A stretch of DNA of 64,000 nt, taken from contig CAJOFY010000020.1 in NCBI GenBank assembly GCA_905233945.1, forward strand, positions 75,690 through 139,689. The letters run 5' to 3'. Below, piece by piece: positions 43,354 through 53,189 of the stretch. The notes under the pieces were generated by a model that was given only the letters and a program-made list of their open reading frames with translations, was not told the DNA's origin and did not search any database. This DNA is from an uncultured bacterium. GTDB lineage: Bacteria; UBP6; UBA1177. How positions within the stretch are numbered: position 1 is the stretch's first letter; each line of letters starts with the position of its first letter. The position numbers and the translations under genes were made by a program.

Positions 43354-44213
43354 AATAATTCAAAAACTGAATGTGGTTCAGGCGCGTTGCTTTTACGCTC
43401 TTCTAACTTTTCCTGCAGCTGACCGACAAAATCTTCTATATTTCCGGGATTGGTATAAATAATTTTGTCCAATGCAGGTTCAAATTCGGTATATATTGTG
43501 TCATACAGCACAAGATGGTTCTGTTTTTCAGCTTCGTTATATTCCAAATCATACAGAAACCACGCTATGTCAGCTTTGTTTTTATTCACTTGCGGTAATT
43601 TAGGGAGCGTCTCAAAAAAAGATTTTTGTATAACGACACACTGTTTTTTTCTCCATGCCTTAAATATGCCGCCTTTATACAGCATTTGCGGAATAAGCCG
43701 CTTCCTTGAAGATGACAAATAGTCAGGATGCGGATAGTTGGGACCGTTCCAATTAAAATCTGCTGAAGGATTTCTCATGTATTCTTGAAACGGTTTTCGC
43801 AAATTTCCGCTTATGTAAACTCCCTGAACCTCTATTGAAGCAAAGTCGGCAATATTTCCGTTGTCATCGCATTTAATAATAACATAATCTACATTCCCGG
43901 CGGATAGTCCGTTTGCATCTGTCAAGCGGATTTCCGGCAACGAAGTCCATTTTGTTCCTTTAGGCCAGACAAATGCTGCTGCATTGCGTAAAATTTTCCA
44001 ATCCTCTCGGAAACGCGTCGGACATGTTATCACCATATTTCCAGAATGATTTACACAACAAACGCCCAACGGATCATCGGCTTTGTCTTTTGTGCAGTTC
44101 GGGAAACGGTTGTTGAAAGGACAAAGACGGTTTTCCCGGTAATATAAAGCCCGTTCAGAATTATTATCTATCGGAAATCCAAAGATTTCTGCCATAGGAT
44201 TGATATCTGACAT
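43350..44213 (-). CDS. NotI-like type II restriction endonuclease
   Basis: 287 residues. RLCPFNNRFPNCTKDKAD and PLGVCCVNHSG give a four-cysteine metal site near the N-terminus, as in the NotI family. The nuclease core is NVDYVIIKCDD (D near 124) with ASIEVQGVYISG, an ExQ variant of PD-(D/E)XK as in NotI. It overlaps the adenine methylase gene by 4 nt (ATGA), so both form a restriction-modification pair. Family assignment is from motifs only. Confidence 0.78.
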   Translation of the reverse strand: MSDINPMAEIFGFPIDNNSERALYYRENRLCPFNNRFPNCTKDKADDPLGVCCVNHSGNMVITCPTRFREDWKILRNAAAFVWPKGTKWTSLPEIRLTDANGLSAGNVDYVIIKCDDNGNIADFASIEVQGVYISGNLRKPFQEYMRNPSADFNWNGPNYPHPDYLSSSRKRLIPQMLYKGGIFKAWRKKQCVVIQKSFFETLPKLPQVNKNKADIAWFLYDLEYNEAEKQNHLVLYDTIYTEFEPALDKIIYTNPGNIEDFVGQLQEKLEERKSNAPEPHSVFELL

Positions 44214-44384
44214 TTTTCAAACCTCCGATAAATATTTTTGCATAATTGATTTAATTCGTCAATAAAAAATCATCTCTGACCGCATTTTTCAGCGGTTTTT
44301 CGCGTAACTTTAAAACCCGCATAAAATCAAAACGTGGGAAGTTTAGGAAAATTCGTTGGCGAGAACAAGATTGCACACCGTAAA

Positions 44385-45785
44385 TTATTCTTCTTCGTCC
44401 TCGCAGCTTTCGAGCTGGTTATCCATTCCGTCAATAGATGTTCCGCGTTCCAACAGGCTTGCAAGGGGAGAAAAATCTTTTATGCAATTTTTTTCTACCA
44501 TAAGGAGTGACAATTTTTCTCTTTTTCTCAGAGCTTCGACATTGTCTATTTTATTCGAGCTGAGATCCAGAATTCCGAGATCAGGAAAAGATTCATTGTC
44601 GGCAAAACCTGACAGATCCGTAATCTCATTTCCCTGTAAATATAAATATGCAAGTGATTTTACATTTTTAACAGCCGGAACTTTTTTGATTTTATTGGAG
44701 GCTACACCCAAAGTCATAAGATTTTCCAGACCGTCAAATTTAAGCAGATCTTCATCGTTCAGTTCGTTGTAAGCGAGGTTTATTAAAAAAATTGAGTCAA
44801 GTCCTTTTAAAGCCGGCAGGTTAGAGATATTGTTGAAGCTCAATTCAAGATGCTCCAATGCTTTCAGATTTGTTATTTCTTCCGGAATTTCTTCAATCTG
44901 GTTTCCGTTCAATCCCAGATAAAACAGATTTACTAAACCGGTAAGAGCTGAAATGTCTTTTATTCTGTTTCTCTCACCGTTAAGATATGTTAAATTGATC
45001 AAGTTTTTTATCGGAGAAATATCTCTGATATAGTTGTCTTCAAGGTGTAACTCACTTAAATTTGTCAGAGATTTCAGAGGCTTGATGTCTATGATTTTGT
45101 TGTGGGAAATATTAAGAAATTTAAGTTTTTTAAGATTGACGATATTTTCAGGCAAATTCACAATCTGGTTTTCGCTCAAATCCAGTGATGTGAGGTTTAC
45201 AAGCTGTTCCAGCGGAGAGAAATCCTTCAATTCTGTTTCTACTATTCTAACACTTTCAAGGTTTGTAAGCAGTGAAAATGAGCCGTCAAGACAGGTTATA
45301 CGACTGATTACCACGAGATTTAATTTTTTCAGTCCTGAAAGAGGGGCAAAATCATAAACATTTTTGTCTGAAATCTCAATTAATCTGATGTTTACAAGTT
45401 TTTCAATGCCTCGCAAGTCTCGAGAATTAATAGAGATTTCATCGACTTTCTCCAAATCCTCTTCTTTAAGTTCGTAATCCGCATTGTAACCCAGACTTTT
45501 CTTTACTGCTGATTCTATCTCAGGATCCGCAAAAAGGCCTTCGTAATCTCCTGTCGGAATGATTCTATGACAGCGCTCATAGCCGTTGACAGGCTTGGCT
45601 TCTTCAATATTTCCGTACTCAGGTTCTTCATTGTCGGAATCCGTGTCGTCATCAGCGGTTGTTTCCGAATCATCGTAATCGGAATCAGGAACAGTGCCGG
45701 ATTCGTTTCCGGATTTAGACGATGAGCAGGAAAACAGGAAAAAAACCGTTGAAATCACCAGAAACCATTTAAAAAAGCTCTGCAT
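44385..45785 (-). CDS. Leucine-rich-repeat lipoprotein
   Basis: 466 residues. Signal peptide with lipobox LFSCSSS, an acidic linker (DSDYDDSETTADDDTDSD), then from about 110 to 450 a run of some 14 repeats of 21-23 residues of the internalin type (LTNLSELHLEDNYIRDI, LVNLFYLGLNGNQIEEI). Such proteins bind other proteins at the cell surface. The stretch 44214-44384 before it holds no gene. Confidence 0.88.
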   Translation of the reverse strand: MQSFFKWFLVISTVFFLFSCSSSKSGNESGTVPDSDYDDSETTADDDTDSDNEEPEYGNIEEAKPVNGYERCHRIIPTGDYEGLFADPEIESAVKKSLGYNADYELKEEDLEKVDEISINSRDLRGIEKLVNIRLIEISDKNVYDFAPLSGLKKLNLVVISRITCLDGSFSLLTNLESVRIVETELKDFSPLEQLVNLTSLDLSENQIVNLPENIVNLKKLKFLNISHNKIIDIKPLKSLTNLSELHLEDNYIRDISPIKNLINLTYLNGERNRIKDISALTGLVNLFYLGLNGNQIEEIPEEITNLKALEHLELSFNNISNLPALKGLDSIFLINLAYNELNDEDLLKFDGLENLMTLGVASNKIKKVPAVKNVKSLAYLYLQGNEITDLSGFADNESFPDLGILDLSSNKIDNVEALRKREKLSLLMVEKNCIKDFSPLASLLERGTSIDGMDNQLESCEDEEE

Positions 45786-45901
45786 CTGAACCTCCTGAAA
45801 CTGATCTAAAAACAGCGGCAGATTATATTTTTTATTGAAAAGCTGGCAAGTTTTGCCGGTGATGCTGTCAGCGGAATTTTAAATAAAAACAAAAAAAGCT
45901 G

Positions 45902-45929
45902 TTGCCAGATTTTTTAAAAACCGTAATAT
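45902..45929 (+). promoter_or_regulatory. Sigma70-type promoter of the helicase gene
   Basis: TTGCCA (45902-45907), 16 nt, TAATAT (45924-45929), 29 nt before the ATG at 45958. Confidence 0.6.
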
Positions 45930-45957
45930 TGCGCGGTTTGTTTTTTCGGGAAGAAAA

Positions 45958-48060
45958 ATGGCGAGATATATTGTTTCTGACGACGGGGAACTGCTGGAGG
46001 AAGTCCAGTCGATATCCGATACGGCGGAGTATGAGTTCCCTGAGCTCGACAGTGCCGAAAGAGCGCGTTACAAAGAGCTTCGGACGGTGATAAAGAGTAT
46101 CGAGGATCGTGTTTCCGAGGCTCCGGCGTTGAAAAAAGGGGATATTGAGCAACTTTACGAAAATCAGCTCAATTCCGCGCAGTGCAGCGCGGTTTTTGCA
46201 CTCACAGGACCTGTGCTTGTCATTGCCGGTGCCGGAAGCGGAAAGACGAGAACCATTGTCTACCGCACGGCATACATGCTTCAGAAGGGGATAAAGCCCG
46301 AATCGATACTTCTTCTCACTTTCACAAGGCGCGCTGCAGGAGAAATGACTCAGCGCGTGAACCAGCTTATCGGTTCTGAGACTGCAAACAGGATAACTGC
46401 CGGGACTTTCCACAGTTTCGCAAACATCCAGCTCAGGAAATACGGGCGTTTCATCGGGATAATGCCGAATTTCACGATCTGTGACCAGGTCGATTCAGCC
46501 GACATGATCGATCTCATAAAAAACACTCTCGACATCAAGAAAACAGGCAAGGCGATGCCGAAAAAAGGGACTATCGCCGAGATCATAAGCCGTTCCCGCA
46601 ACCATGCAAAGCCTATATCAGATGTTATTGAGGGCTACTATTCGAAATACAGCGAGTTTTCCGATGTGATACAGAAGATCGCGGAAGGTTACGAAAAATA
46701 CAAGGCGGAGCGCAACATGCTCGATTACGACGACCTTCTCGAAAAGTTCCTCGAGCTTCTTGAAAAGTCGCCCGAAGCCCTTGAAAGAATCCAGAACCGC
46801 TACGAATACATCATGGTCGACGAGTATCAGGATACCAACATTTTCCAGGGCAAGATCGCCGATCTGATCGCCGCGAAAAGCCGCAACATTATGGTCGTAG
46901 GCGACGATTCTCAGAGCATTTACGCTTTCAGAGGAGCCAATTTCGAGAACATTCTCCGCTTTCCGCAGAAGTGGGATGACGCCCGTCTGATCAAGCTTTT
47001 CAGAAACTACCGCTCTGAAAGGACGCTTCTCAACTATACGAACGAGATAATCAAGAATTTTTACGTTTCCTACGAAAAGGCGCTCGTTTCCAATATCGAG
47101 AGAGTGAAGGGAAGGCCGCTTGTAAAGCGTTTTCTTTCAGCCGAGGACGAGGGGGAATTCGTCGCTTCAGAAATCGAAAAACTGCTTGAAAATGGCATGA
47201 AACCTGAGGAGATAGCGGTGCTTTACCGTTCGAGTTTCCATGCCAATTTCGTTCAGGCGTCCCTTCTTCGCCGCGGGATCGATTTTGCAGTTTACGGCGG
47301 GATAAAATTTGTCGAAAGGCGCCATATAAAGGATGTTTTGAGTTATGCGAAAGTGATCCAGAATTCAAAGGATTCGGTTTCGCTCAACCGCATTTTCAAG
47401 CTCGTTCCGGGAATCGGAGCCGCGACCGCCGCGCGTCTGGCCGAAAGTTTCGCAGAAAAAGGTCCGCTTGCGATAGAAGCCCACGCTAAAAAGAAATATT
47501 ACGACGAATTGAGACGGCTGTGTGAAATGCTTGAGGTTGCTTCTAACGATGAACTTAAAATAACGAAAATGCTTGAAATGATTATAGAATTTTACAAGCC
47601 TATTCTCGAAGAGCTTGAAGACGATTCTGACGAAAGACTCAAGGATTTTCCGGTTCTTATCCAGCTTGCCTCGAATTACCGTGTTCTTGAAAATTTTCTT
47701 ACCGATTTTGCGCTTGACCCGCCCGATTCAAAACTCAGTTCGTCGAAAGTCACGGCAGATGCAGCGGAGAACCGCAACAAAGTTGTTCTTTCAACGATCC
47801 ACAGCGCTAAAGGGCTCGAATGGGACACCGTTTTTGTGATAAGTCTCAACGAAGGGAGTTTCCCGAGTGAGAAGGCGGTCACGAAAATCGACGATCTTGA
47901 AGAAGAACGCAGACTTTTCTATGTTGCCTGCTCACGCGCCAAATCGCGCCTTTTCCTTACTTATCCGCAGATAAAACTGATGTACGGAAAACTCAATTCG
48001 ACCGCGCTGCCGAGCAGATTCTTGGCTGAAATATCCGATTCTTACTACGAAATTTCCTGA
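45958..48060 (+). CDS. UvrD/PcrA-type superfamily 1 DNA helicase
   Basis: 700 residues. Motif I VIAGAGSGKTRT, Ia LLLTFTRRAAGEM, II MVDEYQDTN, III VVGDDSQSIYAFRG, V STIHSAKGLEWD and VI RRLFYVACSRAKS are all present. It unwinds DNA 3'-5' with ATP in repair and replication. An N-terminal extension of about 60 acidic residues precedes the core. No C-terminal nuclease domain is seen. It meets the exonuclease gene tail to tail with adjoining stop codons. Confidence 0.95.
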   Translation: MARYIVSDDGELLEEVQSISDTAEYEFPELDSAERARYKELRTVIKSIEDRVSEAPALKKGDIEQLYENQLNSAQCSAVFALTGPVLVIAGAGSGKTRTIVYRTAYMLQKGIKPESILLLTFTRRAAGEMTQRVNQLIGSETANRITAGTFHSFANIQLRKYGRFIGIMPNFTICDQVDSADMIDLIKNTLDIKKTGKAMPKKGTIAEIISRSRNHAKPISDVIEGYYSKYSEFSDVIQKIAEGYEKYKAERNMLDYDDLLEKFLELLEKSPEALERIQNRYEYIMVDEYQDTNIFQGKIADLIAAKSRNIMVVGDDSQSIYAFRGANFENILRFPQKWDDARLIKLFRNYRSERTLLNYTNEIIKNFYVSYEKALVSNIERVKGRPLVKRFLSAEDEGEFVASEIEKLLENGMKPEEIAVLYRSSFHANFVQASLLRRGIDFAVYGGIKFVERRHIKDVLSYAKVIQNSKDSVSLNRIFKLVPGIGAATAARLAESFAEKGPLAIEAHAKKKYYDELRRLCEMLEVASNDELKITKMLEMIIEFYKPILEELEDDSDERLKDFPVLIQLASNYRVLENFLTDFALDPPDSKLSSSKVTADAAENRNKVVLSTIHSAKGLEWDTVFVISLNEGSFPSEKAVTKIDDLEEERRLFYVACSRAKSRLFLTYPQIKLMYGKLNSTALPSRFLAEISDSYYEIS

Positions 48061-48669
48061 TTATTTTATTTTCTGGTCGATAAGGAAAATATCGTCTTCA
48101 TACATGGATGAGGTTAAGTATTCGACCTCTTTTTCAAACTGGCTCAAAGTGTCTGTTCCCCAGTTTTTTGTGAGTTTGAGGTAAAGCTGGGCCGTGACGT
48201 AAGCGTCGGAAAGGGCGCGGTGCATATTGCCCATCGGTTTCAGGTTGAAGTGGTTTTTAAGAGTCGAAAGCCTGAAATTTGCCGAAGATTTAACCTCCTT
48301 GCGGGATGCAAGCAGGGTGCAGAAAGTGTCGAAATTCTTGTCTATGCCGCATTCTTTCAGCTCGTAGTGCAGGAAAGACATATCGAATTTAGCGTTGTGC
48401 GCCACGAGCATGTCGTCGCCGATGAAGTCTGCAAAAAGCGGAAGCACCTGCGAAATAACGGGCTTTCCGGCAACCATTTCATTGGTGATTCCTGTTATTT
48501 CAACGATTTTATCAGGAATTTTTCTTCCAGGGTTTACCAAAGTCTGGAATATTCCGCAGAGTTTGTTGCCGGAGAGTTTTACCGCGCCGATTTCGGTGAT
48601 TCTGTCGCCTCTGCTCGTGTAAAGGCCGGTCGCCTCAAGGTCGAAAACCGTAACATTTCTATTCTGCAT
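48061..48669 (-). CDS. DnaQ/PolC-like 3'-5' exonuclease (DEDDh)
   Basis: 202 residues. Exo I TVFDLEATGL, Exo II VAHNAKFDMSFL and Exo III MHRALSDAYVT contain the four acidic metal ligands and the His of the DEDDh group. It may be a stand-alone proofreading or repair nuclease. The start overlaps the end of the DUF2062 gene by 11 nt. Confidence 0.92.
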   Translation of the reverse strand: MQNRNVTVFDLEATGLYTSRGDRITEIGAVKLSGNKLCGIFQTLVNPGRKIPDKIVEITGITNEMVAGKPVISQVLPLFADFIGDDMLVAHNAKFDMSFLHYELKECGIDKNFDTFCTLLASRKEVKSSANFRLSTLKNHFNLKPMGNMHRALSDAYVTAQLYLKLTKNWGTDTLSQFEKEVEYLTSSMYEDDIFLIDQKIK

Positions 48670-49219
48670 CGTTTTTTGCCTTTTTTTTGCTGCGGTAGGC
48701 GATAATCGATTTTTTCGTTATAAAATAGGTCGGAAACATTGCGATAAGTCCGACAACGGCGCCTCCGATGCACATCGGAAGAAAAATATCGGCGCCGAGA
48801 GCGAGAAATCCTTTTGTCTGCTCGACAAAACCTTCAAGTTTGAGGACATCAGTCATTTTCGACATGATTGTTCCCAGAGTGACGACATGGTCTGCCGGAT
48901 AGAAGAAAGTTCCTATCCAGTAGATAAAAGCGTAAATCGGAATCACTGTCAGCGGGTTCGTAATCCACACTCCGGCAACAGCCGCGGGTTTGTTTGCGTG
49001 CTTGAAAGGAAGGCAGACGAGCCCTGCAACAGCCATCTGTATTCCCATTATCGGGAGAAAACCGACGAAAATTCCTAGCGCAAGCCCGAAAGCGATATCG
49101 TGAGGATCGGCATTGAGATGAATCAGCTTCTTCCAGATTCTCAGAAACTGTGATTTGAGGTCATACCAGGGAATTTCCGGCTTGTTTTCCGATGCGCTGT
49201 TGTTTTTTTCCATTTCCAT
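48659..49219 (-). CDS. DUF2062 membrane protein
   Basis: 186 residues with three or four membrane segments. DPHDIAFGLALGIFVGFLP, then WITNPLTVIPIYAFIYWIG, is the DUF2062 signature, with the charged tail KKSIIAYRSKKKAKNDAE. Function unknown. Downstream of the tRNA gene and probably cotranscribed with the exonuclease. Confidence 0.88.
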   Translation of the reverse strand: MEMEKNNSASENKPEIPWYDLKSQFLRIWKKLIHLNADPHDIAFGLALGIFVGFLPIMGIQMAVAGLVCLPFKHANKPAAVAGVWITNPLTVIPIYAFIYWIGTFFYPADHVVTLGTIMSKMTDVLKLEGFVEQTKGFLALGADIFLPMCIGGAVVGLIAMFPTYFITKKSIIAYRSKKKAKNDAE

Positions 49220-49253
49220 GCGTCAAACAACCTTTCTGCTGATAAAAAAAGAA

Positions 49254-49329
49254 TGGAGCTACCGAGGTGACTCGAACACCCGACCTGCTGATTACGAATC
49301 AGCTGCTCTACCGACTGAGCCACGGTAGC
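49254..49329 (-). tRNA. tRNA-Thr (anticodon CGU)
   Basis: 76 nt on the minus strand with CCA encoded. Acceptor stem GCTACCG/CGGTAGC, D arm GCTC/GAGC, anticodon arm GCTGA-TTCGTAA-TCAGC with CGT at the anticodon, T loop TTCGAGT, discriminator T. Confidence 0.97.
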
Positions 49330-49344
49330 ACCATAGCGGCGGAA

Positions 49345-49372
49345 AGTTTAGAATTTTTTTTTTCAAAGTCAA
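49345..49372 (-). promoter_or_regulatory. Sigma70-type promoter of tRNA-Thr
   Basis: Minus strand TTGACT (49367-49372), 16 nt, TAAACT (49345-49350), 16 nt before the tRNA 5' end. Confidence 0.65.
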
Positions 49373-49482
49373 ATTTTTTATTGTTGCTGCTCAAAATCAG
49401 GATCGTTCTTATCGACTTTTCCAGGAAAATTTGAGTTAATGCGCCTTATGGTTTAAAAAACGGTGTTTTTTTGAGAGGTTGC

Positions 49483-52400
49483 ATGAAGCAGGTTTCCTTA
49501 AAGAACGACGTGACGAAAACGGTTTCGCTGGACGCCATGTCGCCTAATTTTGTCTATGAGAACAAAGAATCGGCTGACGGCTGGAAATATGATGTCAAGG
49601 AGGAACTCGGGCGCGGCGGCATCGGCAGGGTCATGGTTGCTTTCGACCGGTCGATAGGGCGCGAAATCGCATTGAAGGAGCTCATCATCAGCGGCAGTGA
49701 CGACAGAATTCCGTCGATTGACAAGATGCGGTCCGACGAGGCGCGTTTTCTGAGAGAGGCGTGCGTAACCGGGCAGCTTGAGCATCCCGGCATTGTTCCG
49801 GTTTACGAAATCGGGCGCAAACCGGACGAAAACCGCTACTACACGATGCGTCTTGTCCGCGGAGAAACCCTTTCTCAGGCGATAAAGGAGGCAGGAACGC
49901 TTGAAAAGCGGCTCAGACTGCTGCCTCATTTCCGCGACATCTGCAACGCAATCGCATACTCCCATAGCCGCGGCGTTATCCACCGAGACATCAAGCCGGA
50001 AAACATTATGATCGGGGAATTCGGTGAAACAGTCGTGCTTGACTGGGGACTCGCGAAAGTAAAAGGCGAGGACGATACGACTGCCGGTGAACTCCGCGAA
50101 GAGCTCAACCTGCTCAAAGTCGAAAATATTGGTATGACGGTGAAAGGAAAGGCTATCGGCACTCCGGCATATATGTCTCCGGAACAGGCGAGAGGCGATA
50201 TTTCGGCGATTGACGAACGCAGCGACATCTATTCTCTCGGAGCGGTTCTTTACGAAATTCTGACAGGCGTTCCTCCGTTCAAAGGGAAAACTGTGCAGGA
50301 AACGCTTGAAAACGTAAAGTCGTCGCAGCCGGTCGACATCACTATTTTTGAGCCGACATCTCCCCCTGATCTCTGCGCTGTTGTGGCAAAAACGCTGACA
50401 AAAGACCCTGCTTCGCGCTATCAGTCAGCGCTGGAAGTAGCAAAAGAGGTCGAAAATTTCATGTCAGGCGGCAAAATCGCGGCCTATGAATACAGTTCAT
50501 GGGAAATGCTGAAGCGTTTTGTTGCTAAAAATAAGTCGCTTTCCGTTCTCGTGCTGGTGCTTTTTGCCGTTATGATTTCTGCTTCGGTCGCCGTTTTCAA
50601 GGCTTACCGCGATTCTGTTGAAAATGAAAGGGCGGCACACCTCAACCTGTCTCTCGGCTACCTTGAATATGCCGAAAAACTTCTGAAAGAGGGAAAGTAT
50701 TCCGATTCAGAGATTTTTGCAGCGGCTTCTCTTTACAATTCTCCTTTCAATTCAATGAGCCCGTGGAGTTATCCTGATTCGTATCTTGCTGGAAATATTG
50801 AAGAAAGTCGTGAACAGATGCTTAACATACAGTCTCTGCTCTACCTTTCGCGGGTTTATGGCAACAACGCTTTCAAAGGAAATTTCGCGAGTGTCGGTTT
50901 TGATGCCAGAAACATCGCCGTTTCGCCCGATGGCTCGCTTTTTGCGGTTTCTGGAAAGCGGAAAGAGGTCAAGGTCTATTCTGCGGACGGAACGGAAAAA
51001 TTCACTTTGAGCGGCCACAAGGACGAAGTCGGAGCGGTCGAGTTTTCATCCGACGGCAGATTTATTGCTACTGGAAGCTGGGACAACAATCTTATTCTCT
51101 GGAACGCGTCGGACGGTTCGCAGATAAAGTCACTGCCGACTCTGGCGGGCGAGATTTACGCTGTTGCATTTTCGCCCCGGAACAAATTCATCGCGTTCGG
51201 CGGAACCGAAAAGACTCTCTGGGTTGTGAAGTCCGACGATTTAACCCTTTCTTCAGCCGGCAGATTCGAGCTTGAAAACACAGTCCGCAGCATTGACTGG
51301 GCGCCTGACGGTAAAAAAATCCTTGTTTCGGACAGTTCCGGAAAGATATACCTGATTGCTAGAGGCGGCATCGAAAAAGTTTTTAATTTCCACAGCGAAC
51401 CGACAGTTGCAGTCCGTTTTTTGAGTGACGGAACCCGCTTCGTGTCGGCAAGTTACGACAAAAAATTCGCGCTCTGGAGCGTTTTTTCCGATAAGCCGCT
51501 CAATGTCTACGAGCATTGGGACGCCTTTTTTTCGCTTGATGTCTCGAATGACGGAAGGCTTGCCGCTGCTTCTGTCCGCGACGGTTCGATAAAGCTGATA
51601 AACCTTGTAACGAGGCAGGTTGACGACCTTCGCGATCATGTCGGTTCGGTCTATTCGGTCAGATTCCTTCCGATGGGAAATTCGCTCGTTTCGGTCGGAG
51701 AGGATCGTTTCGTCAAGGTCTGGCGCACCGATTTCACTAAGGAAATGCAGCGTCTGCGCGGACATACGACATACATTCCCTCTCTTGCATACTCGCCGGA
51801 TGAAAAGTTCCTGGCATCGTCAAGCTGGGATTTTACGATAAAACTGTGGAATATTTCCACGGAACTGCTTGTTTCCTCTTTCGGAATTGACGGGACTGTC
51901 GCCTACAGTCTGGCGTTTTCGCCCGACGGACAGTTTCTTGCTTCCGGAGATTCGGACGGAACGCTCCGTTTCTGGAATCCGCTGACCGGCAAAATGATTT
52001 TTTCCTACCAGCTTCACACCGATCAGATTGCGACTATTAACTTTTTGAACGGCGGGAGAAGGATAATTTCTGCCGGCAAGGATAAAAAAGTTAAGATTTT
52101 CGATCTTTCGGAAAGGCGCGTAGTAAAGACTCTCGACCATGAAAATCCTGTTAACACCGTGGCTGTTTCAGCCGACGGTTCGTTTGCGGCAAGCGGCGGA
52201 AGAAACGGCGAAATAAACTTCTGGAGCCTTCCCGAAGGAAAACTTGTTTTCGGAACAAAGGGAAGCGGCGGAAAATCGGTTCTTTCGCTTGCAATTTCGC
52301 CTGACAATACAGTGGCTGTTTCAGCCGACGAGGACGGAGTCATCAGCAAATGGGATCTCCGTTCCGGAAAGATTACAGGGACTTTCAGGGAAAATTCCGG

Positions 52401-52698
52401 AGCTGTCAACGCCGTAGCCTTCTCTGAAGACGGAAAAATGTTCATTTCGGCCGGCAGGGAAGTCATTGTCAGGAACACAGCCGATTCGCAGAAAATCATG
52501 CAGTTTGACCTTCAATACGCGGCTTACAGTGTCGCATTCGAGAAAAGCGGAAAGTTCTTTGTTGTCAGTGACGGCGCGGTTATCAAGCGCTATCCTGTCA
52601 TTTCCGAAATGTGGAAAGAGAACCCAGCGGAACTTCTGGAAGAAACGCAGAAAAATGCCGGCAAAAAACTTGAAGGTTTCAAACTTATCCCGTTTTAG
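49483..52698 (+). CDS. Ser/Thr protein kinase with WD40 repeats
   Basis: 1071 residues. Kinase domain 37-330: glycine loop GRGGIG 43-48, Lys65, HRDIKPEN from 167, DWG 187-189, GTPAYMSPEQARG. One membrane helix at 352-374 (LSVLVLVLFAVMISASVAV). From about 460 to the end at least ten WD40 repeats (for example SPDGSLFAVSG, SSDGRFIATGSWDNNLILW), enough for one large or two propellers outside the membrane. So a cytoplasmic kinase is joined to an external sensor propeller. ATG 49483 with GAGAGG upstream is used; TTG 49471 is less likely. The activation loop lacks an RD arginine problem: HRD is kept. Confidence 0.94.
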   Translation: MKQVSLKNDVTKTVSLDAMSPNFVYENKESADGWKYDVKEELGRGGIGRVMVAFDRSIGREIALKELIISGSDDRIPSIDKMRSDEARFLREACVTGQLEHPGIVPVYEIGRKPDENRYYTMRLVRGETLSQAIKEAGTLEKRLRLLPHFRDICNAIAYSHSRGVIHRDIKPENIMIGEFGETVVLDWGLAKVKGEDDTTAGELREELNLLKVENIGMTVKGKAIGTPAYMSPEQARGDISAIDERSDIYSLGAVLYEILTGVPPFKGKTVQETLENVKSSQPVDITIFEPTSPPDLCAVVAKTLTKDPASRYQSALEVAKEVENFMSGGKIAAYEYSSWEMLKRFVAKNKSLSVLVLVLFAVMISASVAVFKAYRDSVENERAAHLNLSLGYLEYAEKLLKEGKYSDSEIFAAASLYNSPFNSMSPWSYPDSYLAGNIEESREQMLNIQSLLYLSRVYGNNAFKGNFASVGFDARNIAVSPDGSLFAVSGKRKEVKVYSADGTEKFTLSGHKDEVGAVEFSSDGRFIATGSWDNNLILWNASDGSQIKSLPTLAGEIYAVAFSPRNKFIAFGGTEKTLWVVKSDDLTLSSAGRFELENTVRSIDWAPDGKKILVSDSSGKIYLIARGGIEKVFNFHSEPTVAVRFLSDGTRFVSASYDKKFALWSVFSDKPLNVYEHWDAFFSLDVSNDGRLAAASVRDGSIKLINLVTRQVDDLRDHVGSVYSVRFLPMGNSLVSVGEDRFVKVWRTDFTKEMQRLRGHTTYIPSLAYSPDEKFLASSSWDFTIKLWNISTELLVSSFGIDGTVAYSLAFSPDGQFLASGDSDGTLRFWNPLTGKMIFSYQLHTDQIATINFLNGGRRIISAGKDKKVKIFDLSERRVVKTLDHENPVNTVAVSADGSFAASGGRNGEINFWSLPEGKLVFGTKGSGGKSVLSLAISPDNTVAVSADEDGVISKWDLRSGKITGTFRENSGAVNAVAFSEDGKMFISAGREVIVRNTADSQKIMQFDLQYAAYSVAFEKSGKFFVVSDGAVIKRYPVISEMWKENPAELLEETQKNAGKKLEGFKLIPF

Positions 52699-52706
52699 GA
52701 GGAAAA

Positions 52707-53189
52707 ATGTCGGAAATTCAGAAACTTGGAGCAATTCTCAAAGAAAAGAATCTCAAAATAAGCGGCGCCGAATCGTGCACGGGAGGCATGGTTGCGGCTG
52801 AAATAACTTCAGTCAACGGCATTTCGGCGGTTTTCAACGAAAGTTTTGTCACCTATTCAAACGATGCAAAACACCGCAATTTAGGCGTATCTGAATCAAC
52901 TCTGGAGAAATTCGGGGCTGTAAGCGAGGAGTGTGCCCTGGAGATGGCTGAAGGTGCGGCAGAACGAAGCGGTGCCGATATCGCTTTTTCCGTCACCGGT
53001 ATTGCCGGGCCTACCGGCGGAACAAAGGAAAAACCGGTCGGAACAGTCTGTTTCGGCGTTTTTTTCAAAGGAAAAACCGTCACGAAAACGGCTCATTTCA
53101 GTGGAGACCGTGAGAGTGTCAGGCGTTCTTCTGTCGATTTTGTGATTGATCTTATGATTTCCTTGATTGAAGAAGCCGCGGAACTTTAA
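52707..53189 (+). CDS. CinA/PncC-type nicotinamide-nucleotide amidase
   Basis: 160 residues matching the C-terminal CinA domain: SGAESCTGGMVAAEIT with the catalytic Ser, NESFVTYSNDAKHRNLGV, FSVTGIAGPTGGTKEKPVG. It deamidates NMN to nicotinate mononucleotide in NAD recycling. Stand-alone form without the N-terminal MoaB-like domain. 8 nt after the kinase gene, likely cotranscribed; its end overlaps the end of obgE by 4 nt. Confidence 0.93.
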   Translation: MSEIQKLGAILKEKNLKISGAESCTGGMVAAEITSVNGISAVFNESFVTYSNDAKHRNLGVSESTLEKFGAVSEECALEMAEGAAERSGADIAFSVTGIAGPTGGTKEKPVGTVCFGVFFKGKTVTKTAHFSGDRESVRRSSVDFVIDLMISLIEEAAEL

